Shown here piece by piece: positions 48,885 to 56,665 of a stretch of DNA of 64,000 bases. Each line of letters begins with the position of its first letter. Within the stretch, counting starts at the first letter, position 1. The stretch covers positions 248,001 to 312,000 of the forward strand of contig OZ243946.1 of NCBI GenBank assembly GCA_965214285.1, written 5' to 3'. The position numbers and the translations under genes were made by a program. A model generated the notes under the pieces. The model was not told the origin of the DNA, did not search any database, and worked only from the letters and a program-made list of their open reading frames with translations. The stretch comes from G963422745 sp965214285 (GTDB lineage: Bacteria > Actinomycetota > Acidimicrobiia > Acidimicrobiales > Aldehydirespiratoraceae).

Positions 48885-50542
48885 CGGGCCCCGAGGCCGG
48901 CCCCGACGCCGGCACCGAAGCGGTCCAGCACGTTGCGGGTGACGATCTCGACCTGGCGGTGCCCGACAGCGAGGGCGTGGCACCACTCGGTCGTGCCGGC
49001 GCAGAACACCTCGCCGCCGCCCTTGGCCATGTGGGTCATCACGGCGCTGCCGTAGCGGAGCCTGGCTCGGTTTTCGACGGTGTCGGCGCCGTGGACGGCT
49101 TCGGCTGCGAAGGCCAGGTCGCCGTCGAGGATGCTCAGCAGGCTGCCCGAGTGGCCGTGGTCGACCTCTTCGAGAGTGACCGGGGTGAGGGCCAGGATCT
49201 CCAGGCCGTCCGGCGCGCCGTCGCCGCCGGTGGGGAAGGGCAGGCCCGAGCGGAAGGTGTAGTCGACGCCGTCGGTCTCGTATCCCACCAGCGGCAGCTC
49301 GCCGCCGAGCACGTCGCCGTAGTACACGTCCGCGCCCGCGAAGCACCAGTGCTCGGGACGGTAGACGATGAAGCCGCCGGCGCCTCTTGGCGACATGCCG
49401 CCCATCCGCGAGTACACGCCGCGCAAGCCGTTGGCCCCATACGTGGTGACCGGCGGCCGGTCGATGAAGCCGGCCTCGAACGCCCCGGTGCGCAGGTCGA
49501 TGTCGGCGCTGTGGCGCTGCGGGTCGGCGTGGGCGGCGTACTTGTGGCAGACCTGGGTCGCCAGGTCGTCCTCCAGGCGCACCTGCCAGACGATGTTGCC
49601 CCCCAGCCGGGCGTAGCGCCCGCCGCGTTCGATGAACCCGTCGAGCACACGGCGGCCTGCGGCGGACCAGTACTCGTCGTGGCCGGTGGTGACGACCACG
49701 CCGTAGCCGTCGAGGATCGAGGGGTCGCGGTCGAGGTCCCACTGCGAGACCAGCTCGGGCGCGTAGCCCTGGGCTTCCAGCCAGCGAGCGGTCAGGGCGT
49801 CGTAGCGGGCCCAGCCGGCAGCGACGGTCCACACCGAGTAGCCGTTTGCGATCGCCCAGTCCGCAGCCGGAACGCCCACCGCAGCACCCGCCGGCGGGGG
49901 CGGCTGAGCCAGGCGCGGCACCCCCACCGGGCAGCGGATCAGCCCGCGGGACCAGGGCCGTTGGAAGCTCAGGCGCGCCCTGAAGCTCTTCTCGCGGACC
50001 TCCAGCGGGTCTGCTGTGTGGTCCACGAACTCGTCGGAGAAGTAGCCGCAGCCGCCGCCCCAGTCGTTGTACTCCTGCCAGGTGTAGGAGGCGACGATCA
50101 TCGCCAGCTTCGAGGCCTCGCCCGGGCGGGCTGCGCGCAGCACGAAGAAGCCGTCCTGGCTCACTTCGCAGTCGCCGCGCCGGCCCTTGAACACGACGAC
50201 GAAGCCGCCGCTGGGCCAGTCGTCGGGGATCGTGAACGAGGCGCCGATCGGCCAGTCGCAGCCGTCGGCCACCGCGTCGTCGGGAACCGGGTGGGCTGCA
50301 CCGGGCAGGCCTGTCTGCTCGTGGACCTTCTCGAAGCTCGCGCCGTCGCGCCAGATCTCGTATCCCCAGGTGTCGGCGGTGGTCGAGACATGGAGCCCGA
50401 CCGTCTCGCCAGGGGCGTAGCTCGGCTGTGACGTGTAGCCCCAGATCTGCAGCGCACCGGGGTCGTCCAGCCAACCGTCGGCGCTGATCCGCTCCAGCCA
50501 GGTCGACCACTGGCCCTCGGCGCTGCCCCGCTCTACCGTCAT
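48881..50542 (-). CDS. N,N-dimethylformamidase large-subunit-like protein
   Basis: A 553-residue protein similar to the large (beta) subunit of N,N-dimethylformamidase, a non-heme iron amidohydrolase. It opens with a beta-sandwich part (LQIWGYTSQPSYAPGETVGLHVSTTAD), then a catalytic-type domain with VASYTWQEYNDWGGGCGYFSDEF, VVVTTGHDEYWSAAGRRVLDGF, and DVYYGDVLGGELPLVGYETDG. The GHDEYWS motif is the family hallmark; assigning individual metal ligands from memory is uncertain. No small DMFase subunit gene was seen next to it. Probably hydrolyses an amide. It is the first gene of the operon with MFS transporter and esterase. Confidence 0.75.
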   Translation of the reverse strand: MTVERGSAEGQWSTWLERISADGWLDDPGALQIWGYTSQPSYAPGETVGLHVSTTADTWGYEIWRDGASFEKVHEQTGLPGAAHPVPDDAVADGCDWPIGASFTIPDDWPSGGFVVVFKGRRGDCEVSQDGFFVLRAARPGEASKLAMIVASYTWQEYNDWGGGCGYFSDEFVDHTADPLEVREKSFRARLSFQRPWSRGLIRCPVGVPRLAQPPPPAGAAVGVPAADWAIANGYSVWTVAAGWARYDALTARWLEAQGYAPELVSQWDLDRDPSILDGYGVVVTTGHDEYWSAAGRRVLDGFIERGGRYARLGGNIVWQVRLEDDLATQVCHKYAAHADPQRHSADIDLRTGAFEAGFIDRPPVTTYGANGLRGVYSRMGGMSPRGAGGFIVYRPEHWCFAGADVYYGDVLGGELPLVGYETDGVDYTFRSGLPFPTGGDGAPDGLEILALTPVTLEEVDHGHSGSLLSILDGDLAFAAEAVHGADTVENRARLRYGSAVMTHMAKGGGEVFCAGTTEWCHALAVGHRQVEIVTRNVLDRFGAGVGAGLGAR

Positions 50543-50599
50543 CGGGTACTCACCGGGCCTTCACCGGGCCGTCTCCGGGCTGTCTCCGGACCGCCGCCG

Positions 50600-51577
50600 T
50601 CATCGTCGCACCTGCACTGCCAGGCCGCCGCGGCGGGCAAGCACCTCAGGGTCGCGCCGCCAGTCGTCGACCCACATGTTCGAGCAGACGCCGCTGCGGT
50701 GAGCGTCTTGGAGAAGCTCCGGCGCCAGGGTGCTCATCAGCTCGATGTGGTTGCCGTCTGCGTCGTACAGCCAGCCGATGGTGACGTCGTACTCGGGGTA
50801 GAACGCAGGCGGGCTCAGCGGCTCCACGCCCGCTTCGACAGCGTGGTGCCAATGCGTCTCGACATCGGCGGTCGTGAAGCACAGGTGATCGAAGCACGGG
50901 CCGCGGCGCTCCCAGACAGGCCCGTCGATGCTGTCGTGCTCGCCGCCGATGATCTCCAGCACGAACTCGTGGCCCGCGGCATCGAAGAAGGGGTCGGCCA
51001 GCATCACGAAGCCCTTGGTGCCGCCGCCGTCGGCGGGGGCGCTGAAGTCCAGCACCTTGGCGAGCCCGAAACGGCTCATCCAGAACTCCTCGGCGGCGGC
51101 CAGGTCCGATGTGAGGCAACAGGCATGGTGCAAGGCGAGGTCGCCGCGCTCGGCCCGGGCGGGTCTGGGGACTCGCACGTCCTTGTGCTCGACGATGTCG
51201 ATCATCAGGCCCTCCGGCGACCACGCCCCGGCTGCCACCGCGAGGGTCACGCCGTCGACGACGAAGGGCGTCGGCGCCCAGGCAGATGCGACCCCGGCGT
51301 CGATCAGCTCGGCGTATGCCGCCTGCACGTCGTCGCAGACGACCGCGATGCGCTCGATGCTGAAGCCCTGGCGAGCAACGTATTCCTCGGACTCCGCGAG
51401 CAGCGGCGGCGCCTGGAACTCGAGGAGCACATCGCTGCCGGCGGCCATGAAGGCGATGTCGAACTCGCCCCGGCGGGAGGCGCGTTCGCTCAGCTCGCAG
51501 CCCAGGGCGCGATAGGTCGCCAGAGCCACGCCCATGTCGGGCGTGAGCAGGCCCACGTGGTCGAAGCGGAAGCTCAC
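50600..51577 (-). CDS. Two-domain VOC-family protein
   Basis: A protein of about 325 residues with two VOC modules: FRFDHVGLLTPDMGVALATYRALGCEL at the start, and LHHACCLTSDLAAAEEFWMSRFGLAKVL from about residue 155, followed by FDHLCFTTADVE and HIELMSTLAPE. Metal-type His and Glu residues are present in the second module. The first module resembles methylmalonyl-CoA epimerase-like folds. GTG 51577 overlaps the alcohol-dehydrogenase stop (GTGA); the longer frame from 51598 is less supported. Its function (isomerase, dioxygenase or lyase) is not clear. Confidence 0.78.
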   Translation of the reverse strand: MSFRFDHVGLLTPDMGVALATYRALGCELSERASRRGEFDIAFMAAGSDVLLEFQAPPLLAESEEYVARQGFSIERIAVVCDDVQAAYAELIDAGVASAWAPTPFVVDGVTLAVAAGAWSPEGLMIDIVEHKDVRVPRPARAERGDLALHHACCLTSDLAAAEEFWMSRFGLAKVLDFSAPADGGGTKGFVMLADPFFDAAGHEFVLEIIGGEHDSIDGPVWERRGPCFDHLCFTTADVETHWHHAVEAGVEPLSPPAFYPEYDVTIGWLYDADGNHIELMSTLAPELLQDAHRSGVCSNMWVDDWRRDPEVLARRGGLAVQVRR

Positions 51578-52605
51578 GGGGTGACGATCACCTTGCACTG
51601 GTCGGTGGGGCTGCGAAGCGCCTCAAAGGCGGCGGGCAGCTCGTCGAGGGTGACCCGATGGCTGAGCAGCGGCGCCGGGTCGATGCGGCCGGCGGCGATC
51701 ATCTCGATGACGAAGGCGTTCTCGGCCTTGGTGTAGGTCGCCGGGAAGCGCACGGTCGGCTCTTTGAGGTAGGCGTCGACATGGCTGATCGTGTCGGGCT
51801 GCATGCAGACCCCGCCGGCGATCACGGTGCCGCCGTGGCGGACCGCGCCGATGGCCTGCGAGAGCACCCCCGGCAGGCCCACGCACTCGATCACGACGTC
51901 TGGCGCTTGGCCCAGCAGCCCCTCGACGGTGCCGCCGATGTCGCTCGTGGCCGAGGCGTCGACGACGTCGGTGGCGCCCATGCGGGTCCCCAGCGACAGG
52001 CGGTGCGCCACCATCTCGCTCATCACCACCCGGCGTGCGCCGAAGAACCGGGCCCAGGCGACGCTGGCCAGGCCGATGGGACCGCCGCCCATCACCAGCA
52101 CACGATCGCCGATCGACAGCCCGGCTTCGCGGACCAGCATCAGACCGGTGGCGAGCGGCTCCACCATGGCCGCGATCTCCAGCGGCAGCTCGTCGGGGAC
52201 CGCCAGCAGGTCGTTGGTGCGGACCCGCAGCAGCTCGGCATAGGCCCCGTCGGGCTGGTCGGGTCCCAGCGCGCCGAAGAACTCGATCCGTTCGCAGTTG
52301 TGCGCCTCGTCGATGAGGCACCAGCCGCAGGATCCGCAGCTGAACTGCGAGACCACGAACACCCTGTCGCCGATATTCCAGTCGCCGATCGGGTCGGGTC
52401 CGAGCGCCGTGATCTCGCCGGCTGCTTCGTGGCCCAGCACGCCGCCGGGTCGGGCGATGCCTCCTTCGGTCGTGGCATGCAGGTCCGAGCCGCAGATGCC
52501 GCATGCCCGGACCCGCAGGATCGCCTCCCCGCTGCGGGGCTCAGGGTCCGGTACTTCCGCAAGGCGCAGCGGCTCGCCCGGCCGGTCGAAGATCGCTGCT
52601 TTCAT
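51574..52605 (-). CDS. Zinc-dependent alcohol dehydrogenase (MDR family)
   Basis: A 343-residue MDR dehydrogenase. The catalytic zinc site is ACGICGSDLHATTEGG with GHEAAGEI (Cys, His, Glu), and a structural zinc lobe is formed by CGSCGWCLIDEAHNC. The NAD-binding loop is VLVMGGGPIGLASVAWARFFGA. It resembles threonine/polyol dehydrogenases (TDH/sorbitol type). The gene is the first of a two-gene unit with the VOC protein, and it is divergent from the MDR at 52756. The substrate is not determined. Confidence 0.9.
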   Translation of the reverse strand: MKAAIFDRPGEPLRLAEVPDPEPRSGEAILRVRACGICGSDLHATTEGGIARPGGVLGHEAAGEITALGPDPIGDWNIGDRVFVVSQFSCGSCGWCLIDEAHNCERIEFFGALGPDQPDGAYAELLRVRTNDLLAVPDELPLEIAAMVEPLATGLMLVREAGLSIGDRVLVMGGGPIGLASVAWARFFGARRVVMSEMVAHRLSLGTRMGATDVVDASATSDIGGTVEGLLGQAPDVVIECVGLPGVLSQAIGAVRHGGTVIAGGVCMQPDTISHVDAYLKEPTVRFPATYTKAENAFVIEMIAAGRIDPAPLLSHRVTLDELPAAFEALRSPTDQCKVIVTP

Positions 52606-52755
52606 GCGTGCTGCACTGTCCTGAGGCGGCGCCGGAACTATTGTGGGTCGTCGCTCACACTAGCGAGCAGCCGATCCGGAGTCCGGGTCGGCGAGCGGCT
52701 CCGAGAGATCCGGGGCCGCAGTCTCGCGGCGGCTCGCCCAAGCCCTGGAGGCCCC

Positions 52756-53919
52756 ATGACCAGCACCGACGCCGCGGCCCGCAGCCACACGGCGCTCGCC
52801 GGCGCAGCGCCCGTCAACACGGTGCTCGCCATCGGGCAGCCGCGCACCACGGAGCTGCGAGAAAAGCCGTACCCGGTCATCACCGAGGGATTCGTCATCG
52901 TGGAGACAGCGATAGCGCCGATCTGCAACGAGGCCCGCATCTACCGCGACCACCAGTTCGAGTGGCACGACGGCCCGGAGCACCTGGGCCACGAGGGCGT
53001 CGGCACGATCGTGGAGACCCGGCCGGGCACGCGGTTCTCCGTAGGCGACCGGGTGATCGTCTTCCAGGGCAACGCCTGCATGCAGTGCTTCGTGTGTACC
53101 CAGGGGCTGTCTCCCACCCACTGCCTGGGGATCCCCTATGAGGACCACGACGACGGCATGGCGCCCCAGGACGTGGCGGCCGGCCCGCTCGGGATCGAGA
53201 AAGTCAACGGCAGCGAATCAGGCGGGTTCGCCATGGCCCGCTACCGGATTGCGCCCGAGCACATGACCCGCAAGCTGCCCGACGGGCTTTCCTTCGAGCA
53301 TGCCGCGGCGGGCAACTGCGCCTTGGGTTGCACCTACACCGCCTGCGAGGAGGCTGAGGTGTCCGCGGGCGACGTGGTGCTGGTGGCCGGGGTCGGCTTC
53401 ATCGGCCTGGGCGCCATCGTCAACGCCCTGTACCGGGGGGCGACGGTGGTCGTGCTGGGGCGCAACGAGTACCGGATGCGGCTGTGCCGGGACCTGGGAG
53501 TCGAGCACGTCATCGACCCCGACTCCGAGGACTGGCTGGCGCAGGTCCAGGCGCTGACCGCCGGCCGCAACGGAGCGGACGTGGCGATCGAGTGCTCAGG
53601 CGCGCCGTACTACCTCGACCGCTGCTTTGCAGGCCTGCGCCGCTACGGCCACCTGCACTCCCAGGGGCACTCGGGCAGCGGCCGCTATGAGGTGTCGATC
53701 CTCAACGACATCATGGATCGCCATCTGCGCTGGTCCGGCGGCCACGACGTGCGCTTCAGAGACCGCGACGGCCTGCTGCGGATGCTTCAGGACCCGCATG
53801 TCCAATCCCAGATCGACGTGGTCAACACCCACTCGTTCCCGATGTCGGCTGCTCGGGACGCCTTCGAGGTCGCCCTCTCGAAGAACTGCGGCAAGATCTA
53901 CCTGCGACCGGGCGAATAG
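52756..53919 (+). CDS. Zinc-type alcohol dehydrogenase-like protein (MDR family)
   Basis: A 387-residue MDR protein. It keeps GHEGVGTIVETRPG and the NAD loop VLVAGVGFIGLGAIVNALYRGA, but the usual catalytic-zinc Cys in CGxCGSD is replaced: the equivalent region reads ICNEARIYRDHQFEW. Cys residues in NACMQCFVCTQG could still form a zinc site. It is therefore a divergent MDR whose catalytic metal may differ or be lost. GGAGG lies 5 nt before ATG 52756. The 150-nt gap to the divergent alcohol dehydrogenase (52606-52755) should hold both promoters, but no convincing -35/-10 pair stands out. Confidence 0.85.
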   Translation: MTSTDAAARSHTALAGAAPVNTVLAIGQPRTTELREKPYPVITEGFVIVETAIAPICNEARIYRDHQFEWHDGPEHLGHEGVGTIVETRPGTRFSVGDRVIVFQGNACMQCFVCTQGLSPTHCLGIPYEDHDDGMAPQDVAAGPLGIEKVNGSESGGFAMARYRIAPEHMTRKLPDGLSFEHAAAGNCALGCTYTACEEAEVSAGDVVLVAGVGFIGLGAIVNALYRGATVVVLGRNEYRMRLCRDLGVEHVIDPDSEDWLAQVQALTAGRNGADVAIECSGAPYYLDRCFAGLRRYGHLHSQGHSGSGRYEVSILNDIMDRHLRWSGGHDVRFRDRDGLLRMLQDPHVQSQIDVVNTHSFPMSAARDAFEVALSKNCGKIYLRPGE

Positions 53920-53937
53920 GGCCCGGCTCGCCCTGGC

Positions 53938-54062
53938 CGGTCTCAGCCGTCGAATTCTGTGCGCAGGCCGGCCTCAGCCGTCGAATTCTGCGCCCTGGCA
54001 GGCCTCAGCCGTCGAGTTGTGCGCACAGACCGGTCTCAGCCGTCGAATTCTGCGCGCAGGCC
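53938..54062. repeat. Four tandem 31-bp repeats spanning a gene's 3' end
   Basis: The core TCAGCCGTCGAATTCTG recurs at 53943, 53974, 54005 (variant) and 54035, with periods of 31, 31 and 30 bp and partly conserved flanks (GCGCAGGCC). The last unit contains the terminal codons and stop of the gene at 54036, so its end has been copied three times downstream. No spacers, so not a CRISPR. Confidence 0.8.
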
Positions 54063-55169
54063 GGCGATGCGGAGACCCACGCTCTCCACGATGCGCACGA
54101 ACGACTCCCAGTGGGCGGGCAGGATCTGCACCGGGCTGCCCGACTCGATGGCGCGGCTGCCGCGCTCGCCCGGCAGGAAGATCTCCTCGACGCCGGGCCG
54201 GCGCTTGGCGCTCTTGACGGCCTCGACGAGCCGGTCCGAGCGGCGGCCCGCCTCGCCTGCGGGCATCCAGTGCGACGGGTCGATCACGATCACGCACGCC
54301 CCGCCGGTCAGCGCCTCGTCCCGCGGCTCGAGCCAGTAGGACGGAGGCCCCGCGATCTCAGGGCTCAGGCGGGCCTCGGGGTTGACGATCCCCGCCAGCA
54401 TCTCGGTGAAGAGGTTGAAGGCGTACATGCGCGGCGTGCCGAACACCGTGGGCGCCCGGCAGTCCGAGATCCGCCCGTAGTCGGCCATCTGCTCGAAGTA
54501 GGGGGCAGGGTCGTCGGTCAGCTCGCCGGTGTCGGGGTCCACGAGGTATTCGCCTGCGAGCTTGCGGCCCTGGAAATAGGCCTCGCTGAGGTCGCCGTCG
54601 TGAACCTCGACCGCCTGGATGTCCGACACGATCGGCGGGTGATCGCCGCCGGGCGCCGCCGCCGCGAAGGGCGCCCCCGACAGGACATTCTGCATGCCGC
54701 CCCACGGCGAGACGAGCGGCAGGCTGTTGTTGGTGGCGATGGCCATCATGTCCTGCGCGGCTGCCATGCGGACGTAAGTGCCGAAGGCGCCGGCGTCGTT
54801 GAAGTCGCGGACGAAGGCGATGGCGATGGCGTGCTCGCGTGCCTTGGCCATGGCTGCCTCTGTAGCCATGGTGAGCGCCCACTGGCCCGAGGACCGCTTG
54901 GCGTCGATGACGAGCCAGCTCGGCCCCTCGTCCACGACTTCGGGGCGGGCGGAGACGTCCATGGTGCCGGTGCGCGCCAGCAGCACCGGGATCTCGAACA
55001 CCCCCATGCCCTGGGTCAGCTTGCCGTTGCGGTCGCCGTCGGACACGCAGCGCGCCACGATCTCGGCATGCTCTGGGGTGAAACCCAGCTCGCCCAGCAC
55101 ACGGCGGTAGCAGTGCTCCAGGAAATCGGAGTCTTCGGATCGGGTCAGCAGTTCGTCGGCCTGTCCCAT
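54036..55169 (-). CDS. Ldh/Mdh2-family NAD(P)-dependent oxidoreductase
   Basis: A 377-residue protein of the malate/L-lactate/ureidoglycolate dehydrogenase group, a non-Rossmann NAD(P) fold. Typical blocks are GDRNGKLTQGMGVFEIPVLL, AIAIAFVRDFNDAGAFGTYVRMAAAQDMMAIATNNSLPLVSPWGG, and the closing EEIFLPGERGSRA. ATG 55169 has GAGGAGAG upstream; a longer frame from 55274 is unlikely. Substrates of relatives are 2-hydroxyacids or related; the exact one is unknown. The tail falls in the tandem repeat at 53938-54062, which means its last residues (RAEFDG) coincide with repeat DNA. It is divergent from the PhyH gene. Confidence 0.88.
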   Translation of the reverse strand: MGQADELLTRSEDSDFLEHCYRRVLGELGFTPEHAEIVARCVSDGDRNGKLTQGMGVFEIPVLLARTGTMDVSARPEVVDEGPSWLVIDAKRSSGQWALTMATEAAMAKAREHAIAIAFVRDFNDAGAFGTYVRMAAAQDMMAIATNNSLPLVSPWGGMQNVLSGAPFAAAAPGGDHPPIVSDIQAVEVHDGDLSEAYFQGRKLAGEYLVDPDTGELTDDPAPYFEQMADYGRISDCRAPTVFGTPRMYAFNLFTEMLAGIVNPEARLSPEIAGPPSYWLEPRDEALTGGACVIVIDPSHWMPAGEAGRRSDRLVEAVKSAKRRPGVEEIFLPGERGSRAIESGSPVQILPAHWESFVRIVESVGLRIAGLRAEFDG

Positions 55170-55205
55170 GAGGCTCTCCTCGTTCAGATTGGCGTAGCTT
55201 GAGGC

Positions 55206-55256
55206 ATGGAGGAAAGACGGGTGACGGCACGCGCACGGCACATGGACGCCACATGA
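55206..55256 (+). other. 16-codon leader ORF coupled to PhyH
   Basis: ATG 55206 encodes MEERRVTARARHMDAT and stops at TGA 55254, which overlaps the PhyH ATG 55253 (ATGA). TAGCTT (55195-55200) five bases upstream may be the -10 of a leaderless transcript. It would let ribosomes reach a PhyH start that has no Shine-Dalgarno of its own. Confidence 0.35.
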
Positions 55257-56089
55257 CTGCACCCCCGCTCGCAAGGCTGCCAGGCGACTGCACGATCGAC
55301 GACATCGTGGCCGTCAGCGACCGCGACGGCGGCGTGATCATCGACGGGTGGCTGCCGTCGGCGCTCATCGAGCGCTTCAATGCCGAGCTCGAGCCGTGGC
55401 TCGCGGCTCACGGCGGAACCGACTCCGGCTCGGCTGCATCCGACGACTTCCTGGGCCGGCGCACCCGCCGGCTGCAGGGACTGCTCGCCAAGGCGCCGAG
55501 CTTCGCTGAGATCATGATCGATGACCGGCTGCTGGCCTATGCGCAGGCCGTGGTGGGCCCGCTCAGCCCGATGCTGATCCTCAACAACGGTGAGGTCATC
55601 GACATCGGGCCGGGCGAGTCTGCGCAGCCTTTCCACCGCGACGACGACGCCTGGAACTTCGCAAACGCCGACGGCCCGCTGATCGTCAACAGCATCCTGG
55701 CTCTGGTCGACATCACCCCCGAGCTCGGCGGGACGCTGGTCGTGCCGGGCAGCCACCGCTGGGACCCCGACCGCATGCCCGCCGACGAAGAGATCACGGC
55801 ATGCACGCTGCCTGCGGGCTCCGCGCTGTTCTTCCGCGGCGACACGCTGCACGCAGGTGGCGCCAACACGACGAAGCGCCGACGCCGTGCTCTCTCCACG
55901 GGCATCTGCGCGGGCTGGCTGCGACCGGTCGAGAACAGCTACACGAACCTGCCGCTCAACCTGGTTGCGGCACTGCCGCGGCGAGCCCAGGAGCTGCTTG
56001 GATATCAGCTCTACGACGCCTCGACGGCAGGCGGCGGCTACCTCGGCTATCACGACATGGGCGACCCCATGCGGCTCTTCGACTCCTGA
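55253..56089 (+). CDS. Phytanoyl-CoA dioxygenase (PhyH)-family protein
   Basis: A 278-residue Fe(II)/2-oxoglutarate dioxygenase of the PhyH family. It begins with a VIIDGWLPSALIERFN block, has the HxD iron ligands in PFHRDDDAWNFA and the distal His in LHAGGANTTKRRRRAL, with an Arg behind it for 2-oxoglutarate; VPGSHRWDPDRM is typical of the family. It lacks a signal peptide. Start ATG 55253 overlaps a 16-codon leader ORF; a longer frame from 55199 is less likely. It probably hydroxylates a carboxylic or small-molecule substrate, not necessarily phytanoyl-CoA. Confidence 0.88.
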   Translation: MTAPPLARLPGDCTIDDIVAVSDRDGGVIIDGWLPSALIERFNAELEPWLAAHGGTDSGSAASDDFLGRRTRRLQGLLAKAPSFAEIMIDDRLLAYAQAVVGPLSPMLILNNGEVIDIGPGESAQPFHRDDDAWNFANADGPLIVNSILALVDITPELGGTLVVPGSHRWDPDRMPADEEITACTLPAGSALFFRGDTLHAGGANTTKRRRRALSTGICAGWLRPVENSYTNLPLNLVAALPRRAQELLGYQLYDASTAGGGYLGYHDMGDPMRLFDS

Positions 56090-56168
56090 GGACCAGCCGG
56101 TCGGCAGCTCCGCGGCCCGCTGGGCAGGGCTCAGCGACGGGCAGCCGCCTCGCGGCGGTCGCGGTCCA

Positions 56169-56321
56169 CTACGAACGGTCCTTGAGCTCTTCGTCGCGCA
56201 GCGCCCGAACGGACGGCCCGCGGCGCTTGGCGGACCAATACGTCGACGGGGCGAACTGCATAGCCCTGCCGATCGGCTCGACCCCGAAACGCTCCCTGTG
56301 GGCGTCGACGAATGCCATCAC
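56169..56321 (-). pseudogene. Remnant of an IS3-family transposase (OrfB amino end)
   Basis: The minus strand encodes VMAFVDAHRERFGVEPIGRA then PSTYWSAKRRGPSVRALRDE and stops at 56169. This is the amino-terminal block of IS3-family OrfB transposases (family consensus: ...FIDxHRExFGVEPICRxLxIAPSTYY...). The rest, including the DDE domain, is missing. No terminal inverted repeats were found. The surrounding 56090-56430 holds nothing else recognisable. Confidence 0.7.
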
Positions 56322-56417
56322 CGTCTCAGGCCGTCGGGCCCAGCATCGAAGCCACCCTCGAGGTCGGGTTGCCGGGCAGGGCAGCGCTGTCGGAACGAGA
56401 CTGTCACACCCCCTCAA

Positions 56418-56652
56418 TAGGGTCCGTTCCATGAACGATCTACTCGAACCCACCGGGGCGTTGGCCTGCGACGCGGCCGGCCCGGCCGCTGATCCGGCGG
56501 GTGCGGCCGGCGGCCGAGCCGCTGACGCCGATGGCCTGGCCGGTGGTCGGGCTGCTGGTGTGGCCGGCGGGCCTGGTGTGCGGTGGGGCAGTCCGGGCAG
56601 TATCCATCTCGATCAGATTTCACCAACAGGTGTGATTGTCATATCGTCCTGA
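56418..56652 (+). pseudogene. Amino-terminal fragment of a DUF222/HNH gene with its leaderless -10
   Basis: TAGGGT (56418-56423) lies 7 nt before ATG 56431, which opens a 73-residue frame (MNDLLEPTGALACDAAGPAAD...). The start mirrors that of the intact gene at 56666 (MNVLSNSSEALALDSTAPAAD), including spacing to the -10, then runs into unrelated Gly/Ala-rich and Ser-rich sequence and stops before the DUF222 core. It is probably a truncated former copy. Confidence 0.6.
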
Positions 56653-56658
56653 TAGAGT
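56653..56658 (+). promoter_or_regulatory. -10 element of a probable leaderless promoter
   Basis: TAGAGT lies 7 nt before ATG 56666 of the DUF222/HNH gene. There is no Shine-Dalgarno between. Same arrangement as at 5824 and 56418. Confidence 0.5.
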
Positions 56659-56665
56659 GTGCAGC

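Noticed and set aside
53938..54062. Possible short CRISPR array
   Set aside because: The whole 31-bp unit repeats, with no unique spacers of constant length and no cas genes in the window.
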